DNA of 64,000 bases, from positions 295,728,934-295,792,933 of the forward strand of contig NC_064616.1 in assembly GCF_023898315.1 (NCBI RefSeq). The letters are read 5' to 3'. Of this stretch, positions 32,460 to 42,434 are shown piece by piece. Origin of the DNA: Schistocerca nitens. Taxonomy: Eukaryota; Arthropoda; Insecta; Orthoptera; Acrididae. Each line of letters opens with the position of its first letter. Position 1 is the stretch's first letter. The notes below the pieces were generated by a model. The model had not been told where the DNA came from. It saw nothing but the letters and a program-made list of their open reading frames with translations, and made no database searches. Position numbers and translations under genes: made by a program.

Positions 32460-33470
32460 GTCAGGAATGCCTTTAAGGTGACAAAGAGGCCATTACCAAC
32501 ACCTCGCTGAGTTTGAACGAGGTCGTGTAATAGGGCTACGAGAAGCTGGATGTTCCCTCTGCAGTACTGCAGAAAGACTTGCCAGGAATGTAGCCACTGT
32601 ACATGATTGCTGGCAGCAGTGGTCACGGGAATGTACGGTCGCAAGCAGATCGAAATGCGGGCGGCAGCGTGGCACTACCAAAAGGGAAGATCGTGTTCGG
32701 CGTATGGCTCTAGTTCAGCATACTGCATCTGCAGCTGCAGCATGAGCAGTCTTTGGCACCACAGTGACACAACGAGCTATTACAAATTGCTGACTTCAAG
32801 GACAGACTGGAGCTAGACGCCCTGTAGGGGGCATTCCACTGACACCAAACCACCGCCACTTGCGAGAACTCATTGGAGGACTCGGTGGAGGTCTGTTGTG
32901 TTTTCTGGTGAAAGCTGGTTCTGCCTCGGTGCCAGTGGTGGCCATGTGTTCGTTAGAACGAGGCCAGTTGATGGCCCGCAACCAGACTGCCTGGGTGTTA
33001 GACACTGGACCTAAACCTAGAGTTATGGTCTGGGGGCGATTTCCTATGACTTTCGTGGTTATCTCATGCATCCTGACTATAAATTTTTATGCCAGTTTGG
33101 TGATTCGACCTGTTGTGCTGCCATTCATGAACAGCATTCCAATGGGTGTTTTCCAGCAGTATTACTCTCGCCTACATGCTCTATAGGATGTCATCATGTT
33201 ACCTTGGCCTGCTAGACCCCCAGATATGTCTCCAGTCGAGCACATATGGGACATCACTGGACGACAATTCCAGCCTCATCCATAAACAACATTAACTGTA
33301 GCTGTATCGACCAACCAAGTGCAACAGATATGGAACTGCATCCCATAAACTGACATCCGCCACCTGTACAACACAATGCATGCATTCAACATTCTGGTGG
33401 ACGCAGCGGTTATTAATGTACCAGCATTTCTCGTTTGCAGTGGCTTATCTCGCGCTTACATGAACCCTTG
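32460..33470 (+). pseudogene. Tc1-like transposase pseudogene (family D)
   Basis: Traces in three frames: HYQHLAEFERGRVIGLREAG (about 32493-32550), a second DNA-binding region RMALVQHTASAAA (32700), IPLTPNHRHLREL (32833), VMVWGRFP (33023), VIRPVVLPFMNSIPMGVFQQ (33103), then WPARPPDMSPVEHIWDITG (33205-33265; E of the DDE triad). No open frame longer than 110 codons; dead. Confidence 0.85.
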
Positions 33471-33604
33471 ATCTTGCATTGTTCATCACATGAATACGTT
33501 ATCTAGAGAAATGTATTCCCGAAATTTCATTAGTCTACATTAATTATTTTTTGGTGTCGCGAATTTTTCAGTCAGTGTACTTTAGGAGGACGTATTCTAA
33601 TACA

Positions 33605-34700
33605 ACATTCTATATAATAGGTGTCCAATTTTTAATGGTTACAGAGGCACTGCTGTTAGAGTATAAGACAAAAAAATACAGAAACAAGGTGTTAAGTTGA
33701 TTTTCATAAATTCCGTTTCCGACTTCAATGCACTTTCAAATTCTCTTGACAAAACTTTTTGCATTATTTTATGAGGGCAGCACTATCCATCCTCCAGACG
33801 ATCAGTTCGTCTCTTATTTACTTTTTCTTTGTAGATTTCGCCTTCCAACCATTCCCACAGGTTAAAATCAAAAGAGTAACGTCCGGAAACTTCAGTGATC
33901 ATGGAAAGTAACAATTTATGCCGACCCATCTTCCGTGGAATATTAGGTTTAGACGATACGTCACCTGTCGACTATAATGTGCAGGGGCCGTGTCATACTA
34001 GTGCTTATAGCCAAAGGAACCCCTTCCAACAATGCTGGAAGCTCGTTTTCAAAAACGGTTCCAAGATGATGGCTAACACAACAGGGCCAATCTACTAATC
34101 GTCAAACTTATCACACCACACATTTAAAGGTAATCGTTCTTGAAGACGTTTGTTCACGGAGTCTTGCTGGTTTTCATCGGATCACCGACGTGAGTTACGA
34201 GTGTTTTTGACAACGTCATGTGTGAATGTGACTTTATCAGTAAACAGTGTTAATGGATTAGTCGGTGATATGGCATTAACCATCGATAAAATTTCAATCT
34301 TTCACTTTCATCACTTTCTCTGAGTTGTAGAAACCACTGCACATGATAAGAGCAGAAGGTGTGTATACGAAATGTCCACCATATTATTGTATGTGGATCA
34401 CTGGTATGTGTAGAAATACTGCATGTGCTTGCTGAAAGACTACGTTCTGTGAACTATGCTCTGTGCATTTGCACGTTCAAACGAAATATGATTGCTGGGC
34501 ACCGCACCAGTCTCACGCTGTTTAGTAAGCACTCTCGAATCTCGTCTTCCGTATTCTACAGAAGCAGTAGCGGCGTTTCTGTTAGAAAACCAGAATACAG
34601 ATACCATATCCACATACTCACCATCTGTAAATGTGAGTGGCATACTTAAATGATACAGTGGACATGGACAAAAAATCGAAACCACATTCGAAAAATCCGA
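33605..34700 (-). mobile_element. Decayed mariner-like (DUF4817-type) transposon remnant
   Basis: Minus strand from 34640: MPLTFTDGEYVDMVSVFWFS, SNRNAATASVEYGRRDSRVL resembles the N-terminal helix-turn-helix domain of DUF4817 transposases. Near 34040-33970 a PALLEGVPLAIS block precedes a shifted DGAPAHYS-like segment, and FNLWEWLEGEIYKEK (33860-33820) resembles the region after the last aspartate. No intact frame. Confidence 0.7.
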
Positions 34701-34821
34701 TTATGAAATCTCAAGCACAACTTCACAACTTAAACTTCAAAGCAAAAATGACAGTATATGACAGTAGTATCTGTTCCCGAAAGAACAATTACCGTGGATG
34801 ACCATGCAGCTTTGCTAGAAA

Positions 34822-35062
34822 TGAAATGATAATTAAATGGACACCCTAGCTGCAAACAGGCGTTGATGTACTTCATTGGGGACATGTTGAAAATGTGTGC
34901 CCCGACCGGGATCCCGCGGTGGCTCAGATGGATAGAGCGTCTGCCATGTAAGCAGGAGATCCCGGGTTCGAGTCCCGGTCGGGGCACACATTTTCAACAT
35001 GTATCCAATGAAGTACATCAACGCCCGTTTGCAGCTAGGGTGTCCATTTAATTATCATTTCA
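34822..35062. mobile_element. Fold-back element with 90-bp arms around a tRNA-like core
   Basis: Arms 34822-34911 and 34973-35062 are inverted copies with 3 mismatches. The core and right arm read GTGGCTCAGATGGATAGAGC (D-arm like), TCTGC-CATGTAA-GCAGG (anticodon stem-loop like, would-be anticodon TGT but A at position 33), and GGGTTCGAGTCCC (T-arm). Because the arms overlap the T-arm, the transcript would have competing folds. A tRNA pseudogene/SINE origin is likely; a functional tRNA is not supported. Confidence 0.85.
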
Positions 35063-35581
35063 AAAATGACAGTCTTTAAGTATACCCATAGTCCTTGGAG
35101 TCCTAAAATACGACATGAAACCAACTGTATCTCGGTAATCAATAAACAGTAGACATACATGGGATGTGTTATTGGAATCTGTCTATAGTACCATCTCCTA
35201 ACGTATGTACTATTCCTTCTGAAATACACAAAGAATGGTCGAGAGCCTCAGTCCCAGGTTTAGTTCTTCTCAAAATAAAAAAAATTGTACCATCAGCATG
35301 AAAGAAGATACTTACAGTCAAGAGTCTCAGCCACATAGACAGCTCTTCTGCATATATCTGTGTCATATTATCACCACGAAAGCTACAGTCAAGGCTCTGA
35401 GTTCCAGAATTAGTTCCTCTCCACATGTTCTCTACACAGTTAGCAAATAAATGTCTAGGTTTGCCTGTTGAATAAATGTTCCACCTCATCTACTACTGCA
35501 CCGTCACTGGGTAAGTGCCTACCAAACAGTTGGCTCTGGGGGCGAGGGAGGCGGACCACAATGGACAGATGGATGTTGGGG
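35063..35581. other. Unassigned spacer
   Basis: A motif AGTCAAG[AG][GC]TCT[CG]AG appears twice (about 35317 and 35390), hinting at a weak internal duplication. No coding sequence recognised. Confidence 0.3.
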
Positions 35582-35820
35582 CCAAATTTCATATCTACAT
35601 CTACATCTAAATGTACAAACCCCGCAAGCAGCCTTACAGTGTGTGGCAGAGGGTACTTCGTGGACCACGATCACTTCTCCCTTTTCCGATTCTAGTCATG
35701 AATGGTTTGTTGGAAGAACGATTGTTGATAAACCTCCATGTGAGCTCGAATCTTCCTAACTTTATGTTGATGGTATTTTCTCGAGATATACGTAGGAGGA
35801 AGCGATATAATGATTGATAC
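35582..35820 (-). mobile_element. LINE 3' end fragment
   Basis: On the plus strand starts ATCTACATCTACATCTAAATG then CCCCGCAAGCAGCC...GTGTGTGGCAGAGGGTACTTCGTGG, the complement of the TAGATGTAGATG-type LINE 3' terminus. Non-coding. Confidence 0.7.
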
Positions 35821-36540
35821 CTGATGAATTGGTGGTATCCCAATGCAGTCACATGATTTACCCATTTTCTGGTTGTGGTTATGAATACAGACTGTCGTTA
35901 TCGCGTAGAGGGTGCTGCGAATATGGGTGGTAATGACCAAACGAGTGGTCTTGGACTATGAAGCACCAGGTTGGGGCTGGAGATGGTAGATACAGAGCAT
36001 ATGCCCCCTTCCACTCCTCCAAACCTATCAGGCGAGCAGCTATAAGGATAAGGGCACTTGGTGCTGTTGCCTGAAGAAGGTTCGTCCTCCATGCTACACC
36101 TGGGCGAGCACCCTTCGTAGGGGCATTAGGATGGAACGAAAATTAGCATACTCGTTCAACATCATGTAATCATTTGGGATCTTGGATCCATACTCACTGT
36201 ATGGAGGATTTCACGATACCATCTTTATGTTGTTACCTATGGACAAGACTCACCAGTTGTATTACTGCTAAGCAGTGGCTAATGTTTTTATATCTTTTGT
36301 AGATTGCTCTTTAAAGTGTATTTTTATGTGTTTGCTTCTTAGATACAATCCATAGACTCGACTTCCAACAAAGTGTTTTTCTGTCAATAATGTAATGGGA
36401 TAAATCTATATGAGAACTGAGGCAGAAATTCGAGCCCAGAACTGTAACGAGGCCGCAGCCAAACAGCAGGTGCTCGTCACTGAAGTACATGATCAACTCC
36501 TGTGTCATCAGACCACGAACACTGGAACCAGACCACAGCC
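35821..36540. other. Unassigned spacer
   Basis: Frames on the minus strand at 35898-36092 and 36311-36508 are short and show no domain. Confidence 0.3.
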
Positions 36541-37219
36541 TGACATCATGTAATTGGTGCAGCTTGGCTGAGCTACTAACGGTTATGCCACACCTTCTGG
36601 ATATTGATACTCTCCAGACGCTTCTATTTTACTGAGAAACACCACTGTTACCATGGAATCAGCAGGGGGAAGAAGTATATAATCATGGCCGAACAAGCTC
36701 ATCATCATTTGGGAGCTCTACAGTATGTGACGCCCAGTTTGTGTCAGGCGGCTTTCTCGTCATAACTCTGCCACCACCAGGTCATGAAGGAGACACCTCT
36801 GCCTATCTGCCCAGCCCAAGCAGCCAGCAGCACGCCAGTTGCCCACCCCTGCTCTTCAGTGTCAGTCCGGACTTTGACTCCAGTTGACGCCATCACTATA
36901 CCTGCAGCGTGGACACATTCTGCCCATTTCAGCTTGCCTCACATACTGGAGATGCCAGAGCAACGCTCTGTCTCCCGGGCAGTGCATGCACTCTGCTTTC
37001 TGTTCATCGCATGCAGCTACAATGCTGGAATAAGAAGGAAATCCACCACAATTACTATACTAGCCAGATGGAAAAATTAAATTCCACATATGTCTCTCCA
37101 GTTTCCCAAACCTTCTACAGACCTTACCAAGTCCACAGGAAGACTCCATACCATCCCGACAAGCAAGAACAGCTCATGTTTAATTCTGTTTTCCCCACAG
37201 CCATCCCTGTCCTGCTACA
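36541..37219 (+). mobile_element. Candidate 5' LTR (promoter and end) of an LTR retrotransposon
   Basis: A TATATAA box (36676-36682) lies about 30 bases upstream of a TCATCATC initiator-like stretch. The region ends ...CCTGCTACA immediately before a primer-binding-site-like sequence, as expected for an LTR ending in CA. The left edge is a guess; TG near 36541 would give about 680 bp. The frames at 36784-37080 and 36909-37262 would then be R/U5 sequence, not genes. Confidence 0.45.
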
Positions 37220-37222
37220 TTT

Positions 37223-37239
37223 TGGCGCCCAGTGGGGAC
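37223..37239 (+). promoter_or_regulatory. Putative primer-binding site of LTR element
   Basis: TGGCGCCCAGTGGGGAC begins with TGG (complement of tRNA 3' CCA) and closely resembles the TGGCGCCCAACGTGGGGC class of primer-binding sites. It follows a CA-ending segment after three bases. No gag or pol follows; the next recognisable sequence is a LINE fragment. Confidence 0.55.
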
Positions 37240-37394
37240 GATTCTGCTTTCATTTGCTATAACAGAGCAAATATTCAGAAGGGAGGAGGAAGCTAAATCG
37301 AACTTCAAGTGTAGAGATGGTATGTGTAATTACTTCAGTGGTTACAAAATCGAAGCAGAGGCACAAAAAACATGACAGTATGAGCCCACTTATA

Positions 37395-37870
37395 AGTAAA
37401 CAGTGAGATTTTTGGGGAAAATTCGAGCATGTACCGAAAGGATACACTAATAGGAAATGGAGGTGGAGTATTTGTCGCAGTAGGCAAGCAATTCAAGTCC
37501 ACCTAGATAGGAATTGAAACTGCATGTGGAGATTGGCTGGGCAAGACTTAGTATCAAGAGTGGGTGTAAACTTACACTGGGATTCTTCTGTCGACCACCT
37601 GACTCCCCTTCGGATGTAACCAGAAACCTAAGTTCACTAGTGTATAATTTCTGCAGTCATACTGTCATCATTGGAGGAGACTTAATCATCCAACCATCAA
37701 CTGGAATAATTACAGTTTTGTGAGTGGTGGACATCCTGAGAAATATTACATAATGCATTCTCTGAGAATTATCTAGAACAGATTGTTCTGAAGCCCACTT
37801 ATGCCGGAAATACATTGGGTCTAATAACATTATTCTGTTAGTGACCATGAGAGTAGATATGTTGTGCCTG
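37395..37870 (+). pseudogene. LINE endonuclease fragment
   Basis: Plus-strand frames give MYRKDTLIGNGGGVFVAVGK, then CKLTLGFFCRPPDSPSDVTR, VYNFCSHTVIIGGDLI..P (GDFN motif altered to GDLI), HPEKYY and a tail. GGGVxVxV, YRPP and GGDFN are hallmarks of exo-endo-phosphatase endonucleases of CR1/Jockey-like LINEs. The reverse transcriptase is absent. Confidence 0.8.
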
Positions 37871-38199
37871 TTCGAGTGCAAAGTTCATTGTTGCCAGATT
37901 TCCCCCTACCCTCACATCTCTTCTTGTGACATCATTTGTTGTTGACAGATTACCCCTCCCCCTTCCTCCCTCCCAACCTCCCTGACAGAAGCAAATTGCG
38001 CTATATACAAGAGACAAAGAACACAAAAATGGCCAGAATCTCAAAATTTGGTGGGAAATTCAAAGATAACCCAATTGTGCTACATGGTTTTCATTACTCC
38101 TTTGATGTCACTGTGGAAGCAGTGCTGTTGTTCTAGGTATAAACTGGTGGAAAATTAAAAAATCCAAGCTAGTGCATTGTCATGTTGTTGCGAAATTAA

Positions 38200-38360
38200 A
38201 AAATTCAAGATGGTGATCCAAGATAGCGACATTTGCATACAGGCATATTCTCCATGATGTCAGAATCCAAGATGGCGATCTAAGATAGCTGACCTGGTTT
38301 AGTGGCACAGCTTTATAATGTCAGAATCCAAGATGGTGATCCAAAATGGCTGACCTGGAA
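38200..38360 (+). repeat. Short degenerate tandem repeat with AAGATGGCG-like cores
   Basis: ATGTCAGAATCCAAGATGGCGATC...GATAGCTGACCTGG at 38257-38297 recurs as ATGTCAGAATCCAAGATGGTGATC...AATGGCTGACCTGG at 38318-38358 (period 61). A third weaker unit TTCAAGATGGTGATCCAAGATAGCGAC lies at 38204-38230. Confidence 0.75.
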
Positions 38361-38944
38361 TATAATTGCAAAGTGCGTTGTTGCAAGGTTTTCTGGGTTT
38401 TCCCCTGATGTCACTCACCTGAGACAAAAGATGTTTGTTTCCCCTGAAGGTCCAAGCTTGCCTGGTAGATGAGAGAGGTTTTTGTTCTGCCAGTCTGAGC
38501 CTGTGATTCTGAAATTAAGGGCATTTTCTTTCAAGGTCATCCTCCCTCTCCCTGCATCAGTTCTAGGCCAAAGGGCATTGTCTCACGTGAGACAAGGAAT
38601 ATTTTTCCCCCTATGCAAGTCCAACGCTGTCTCAGTCTGGACTTGACTGCTGACCGACTTTCATTGACATGTTTTCCCCCCAAGATCTTATTCACTCTGA
38701 TCTGCATACTTACAGAATTCCTAGGTTTTTCACCCCTTGAAGTTGTCACACACATACTGCTTGTCCTAAGTTAAAATACAATCCCACCTAAGTTTTGATC
38801 TTCTCAACTGTGCTGTGCTAGGAACGTTAAGGCATTTAAGCCACATCAGAGGAAGGGTCCTATGCGCCATCCCTGCTACCATGCTCTGCTGCTGCCATAC
38901 GGTACCTTCTGTACTGCTCCCATGCTGTCTGCAGTAGCTTGTTA
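38361..38944. other. Unassigned spacer with dispersed degenerate repeat
   Basis: TGAGACAAAAGATGTTTGTTTCCCC (38411) is echoed at 38587 (TGAGACAAGGAATATTTTTCCCC) and at 40776 (TGGAACAAAAGATGTTGATTCCCC), in each case followed by similar sequence. Not recognised as a known family. Confidence 0.4.
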
Positions 38945-40420
38945 GTTAGATGTATGTTCCGTAGACTTTTGGAGTGATTCTTTTATCCAAATGATGTGGA
39001 ACGAGTCAGTTTACAGGATATGTACACATGATTACTGTTAACATTAGTGAACACATTATAATTTATTCCTAGTCATGCAACTACACTTAAAAACGAAGTT
39101 CCCTTTTTACTGGCTACCAGCTTTTAAGCAGAGATTTGTCAGTGGAATTAAAAAAGTTGCCCAGGAGAAATGGTTTTAAATTACATTTAACACTTCCTTC
39201 GCTATCTGTCAGACATTTTATATTATTCAGCAAATTATCAAAAATTTTTATTACTGCATACTGAACTCCACTTTAAGACCCTGACAGCTTTAACAGTGGA
39301 TAATAAAGACTTTTCCTCTCTAGCATTGAAGGTATGTACACCACTGTCCTCAAATTGTGATGATCATGATTTTGATTTGTGGGGAGCTCAACAGCATGGT
39401 TATCAGTGACCGTACAAATTAACAATCTTTTCACAGTCCAGTTTCGCCATTTTCCCGAACAATGATGAAATGATGAGAAAAACACAAACACCCAGTCCCT
39501 GGGCAAGAAAATTCTCCAACCTGACTGGGAATTGAACCCGAGACTCAGTGATACAGAGGCAGAAACACTAGCTGCTAGACCATGAGATACGGACTTCTCG
39601 AATTGTGATGGATTGTTTATGAAAAAATTTCATTAGCGAAAATATGTATTGTGATGGCACAGTTAAAATTTTCAACTCGTTGAAGAGGTACCTACATGAA
39701 TTCTGTGGGTGAACACCACGTATTATTTTTACAACTCCCTTCAATACTTTCTTTCTAATTGACGAGTTACCCCACAAAATAATTCTATAAGGCATTATTG
39801 AGTGGAAATATGCAATATATGTCAGGAGGCTGAGACACTTGTCTCCAAAATTAGCAATAATACAAAGAGCAAAAGTAGGTGGACTTAACTGTTTGAGACA
39901 CTCAGCGATATTTACACCCAAAAATTTGGAGCATTCGACTCTTCTTACTGACTCCTGCCCATGTGCTGCATCAATTTTGTTATGACTCTATTTGTTGTAC
40001 AGAACTGAATGTAGTGTGTGTTTTTTTTTTCAAAATTTAGGAAGAGTCCATTTTCAGACAACCACTTAATAATTCTTTGGAAAATATCGTTTACCAATTA
40101 TTCTGTTACTTTCTCTCTAAAGGAATTTATTATAAGATTAGTATCATCCGTAAAAAGTACCAAATGTACTTGCTGAATGTTAACTGGAAGGTCGTACGTA
40201 TATACATATAAGGAATAGGAGTGGACTCAGAATTGAATCCTATGGGATCACCTTTGTGATTTTACAGCAGTAACTAATATTTTATCAATTTCCAACATTT
40301 TCTGATTTATTCGGCACAACCTTTTGCATTCTTTTTGTTAAGTATGATTCAAACCAGCTGTGTGTAAAGCCTAGTCCCAATCCCCCCCCCTAAGTTTCAA
40401 TCTGTCCACCTGTGCCACAC
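38945..40420 (-). mobile_element. Decayed CR1-like LINE, RT C-terminal half and 3' region
   Basis: The minus frame 39921-39568 gives NIAECLKQLSPPTFALCII, AYFHSIMPYRIILWGNSS, RKKVLKGVVKIIRGVHPQNS, SCRYLFNELKILTVPSQYIF, a typical segment after the catalytic domain. Upstream, GLGFTHSWFESYL (about 40380-40340) and SILSPLLFLIYIY (about 40225) are remnants of RT finger/palm motifs. The 3' end lies near 38945 (complement of GTCTACGGAACATACATC). A SINE fragment sits at 39462-39594. Confidence 0.78.
39462..39594 (-). mobile_element. SINE family C fragment, divergent
   Basis: GATGAAATGATGAGAAAAACACAAACACCCAGTCCCTGGGC followed by GGGAATTGAACCCGAG and a CTGCTAGACCATGAG head corresponds to the minus-strand family C, lacking the GACGCGCAAGTCGCC part. 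Separates two pieces of the LINE. Confidence 0.65.
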
Positions 40421-41525
40421 TGGGAAAATTTATGCCTGCTGTGTGTTCTATGCCATGGAGCCAGGCTGCAAGTCACAGCCACTATGCCGTGTGCTCTGTA
40501 GACATGGCCACCACCAGCTCATCCATGACTGGTGTAGAACCCATGCCTACCTGCTGTGACGTTACTGGTTTCACCACTGCCGCCGCCACCTGCTCTGACT
40601 GCGGGTTGTACACTCTACTTGCCCACTAACACCCACACTGCCACCAGGAAATGGCTGCCACATCCCACTCCACACTCCACCAAATACAGAGGGCACCACA
40701 CCGCATTCAGCTGCATCAGGACTGTGTGAGAGATATGATTGCCAGTTCAGCCATATTTTATTCATAGCTGAATGGATAGTTATTCATAACTGGAACAAAA
40801 GATGTTGATTCCCCTTACATGTAGAAACCTACCCGTTAAACAAAGGTGTTTTTCTCCTACCAGTCGAAGTTTGCATTATCGTCAACCATGTAGCACATTC
40901 CAACACGAAATTATGGTTGCTGTTTACAGCTGACGCAATGGATGTTCTGATTATTGCCACATATTTTTCACCCTATATATATCAGTGAACATAAATGACT
41001 ACTTACGGTGATTTTCTACTGCATATTATTTACTCACAAAGAAAAGCACTCAATCCTGTAGGGACCAGAAGGTCTATTTATAACAGACCCACGAAAATTC
41101 AGTTATCAGGAATCTGAAAAAATACTTTCAAGTTACTCCAAATAATGAACGAATTTTGGCGACATCACAGCAAGATAATAAGGTAAATAACAATAAATGA
41201 ACATTCTGATGTAATAATCAGGGAATATATTGATTCAAAGCTGGGAGAACTCAATCAGCCAATAAAGAAACTTGACGATGACGATCATGCATAAATAGCC
41301 TTTGTGCTAGTACATCATCAGCCTAAAAAGTGACTAAAGGCATGTAGTCAGTGTAGTGAAGTTGATTTAGTCCCAGGTGTTGAAGTAGGTCCATTCCATA
41401 GACTGAACATATTCTTCTATCTTAGCAATGACTCTAACATTAGGTTCCTCCTCCCATGCAACTGTAGTACAATGATCACACCCTTTTCTCATTATGTAAT
41501 CCACTCCACATTTTTAAAATGTGTG

Positions 41526-41533
<8 letters not shown>
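40421..41533. other. Unassigned spacer
   Basis: A short GC-richer patch with GCCACCACCAG- and CACTGCC-like words (40440-40700) gives frames 40432-40629 (+) and 40571-40765 (-) without a domain. The rest is AT-rich. Confidence 0.3.

Positions 41534-41560
<27 letters not shown>
41534..41560. repeat. (CA)n microsatellite
   Basis: Uninterrupted CA dinucleotide run. Confidence 0.95.
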
Positions 41561-41643
41561 GTTCCATGTATTGAAATGCAACACGCATAAAAAAATTGAG
41601 TTACATTTTCTTCCATAGGATTCAGAACTTGCCGTGAAAGTTG

Positions 41644-41644
<1 letters not shown>

Positions 41645-41691
<47 letters not shown>
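41645..41691. repeat. (TG)n microsatellite
   Basis: Perfect TG run immediately inside the left inverted arm. Confidence 0.97.
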
Positions 41692-41693
<2 letters not shown>

Positions 41694-41876
41694 CACCAAT
41701 AAGTAATGACTTCAGTTAGCAATGTGCGATTGGTGAGGTAATATCACCATCATAAAACATCAGGCTCCAACTAAACAATCAACATCATGTAAGTTGCACG
41801 AATGTTCTTGGGTATACGTATGGCTGTATTGTACTGTTCAGGTGAGGCTTAACCCGTTTTATTTTCTTATTTCCAG

Positions 41877-42091
41877 ATGATGCCATTTCCAATACGACTT
41901 TAACCCTAAATTCAAGTGGAAGTAAATGTGTCAGCATCGGAAAGTGCAGTGATCACGAATTCAAACCAGTTGTGATTTTTGAAAAGCCATGTTCTTGTAT
42001 ATTATCCCCTACAAATTGGTTTAGGCTGCGTAAAACTCAAAAACGGTTGCAAGAATCTTTACTTGAAATACTCAAACAAAACCTACAGTGA
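41877..42091 (+). CDS. Candidate terminal exon, 70 codons, unknown product
   Basis: A strong acceptor-like tract TTTTATTTTCTTATTTCCAG ends at 41876. The following frame (first two bases completing a codon, GAT at 41879) is open for 70 codons to TGA at 42089-42091. It starts DAISNTTLTLNSSGSKCVSI, contains four to five cysteines (KPCSC near the middle) and ends with a basic, amphipathic stretch RKTQKRLQESLLEILKQNLQ. I recognise no family. It has no ATG in frame. It lies within the inverted-repeat unit, so it may be transposon-derived or chance; no AATAAA is evident soon after the stop. Confidence 0.25.
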
Positions 42092-42434
42092 CACCGGATG
42101 ATCACGAGATAAGTGCGAATTTCCATGAGGAATCAAAATTTTTAACGAAACAGAATCGACTCACGTGCAGGAACAGACCTTAAAGAATTTAATGTATAGC
42201 CATTTTGCCATACAGTGCACACTCGAACAGAGATTGAGCTGGTGGCCTTACATTTTTAGACTCTACAAAACGTGGTGAACCAATTTACAACAACTTTCGC
42301 GGCAAGTTCTGAATCCTACGGAAGAAAATGTAACTCAATGTTTTTATGCGTGTTGCATTTCAATACATGAAACTGTGTATAAATGCACAACACATGATGT
42401 AGGTATAGAATTGCGATGTCATTTGAGTAATATA

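Larger units (their letters stand above)
30143..33577 (+). mobile_element. Tc1-like transposon, family D, carrying a nested LINE
   Basis: Left CACTAACA-poly(A) stretch with TACACATCAACAAGAAAGAGTT and right GGTGTCGCGAATTTTTCAGTCAGTG are decayed inverted ends. TA at 30141-30142 and 33578-33579. The RTE LINE 30187-32253 sits in its left end; the transposase remnant is at 32460-33470. The element begins about 70 bp after the transporter exon donor. Confidence 0.85.
41559..42375. repeat. Inverted-repeat-bounded unit (85-bp arms)
   Basis: The left arm 41559-41643 (CAGTTCCATGTATTGAAATGC...GTGAAAGTTG) is the inverted copy of 42291-42375 (CAACTTTCGCGGCAAG...AATACATGAAACTG) with few mismatches. The interior is 647 bp. 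It could be a non-autonomous DNA transposon; no target duplication identified. Confidence 0.8.

Noticed and set aside
34915-34985. Functional tRNA-Thr gene (anticodon TGT)
   Set aside because: Position 33 is A instead of T, the acceptor stem is not separable from the surrounding inverted arms, and the block is part of a repeat.
41534-41691. Direct repeats as a CRISPR or satellite array
   Set aside because: They are simple dinucleotide microsatellites without spacers.
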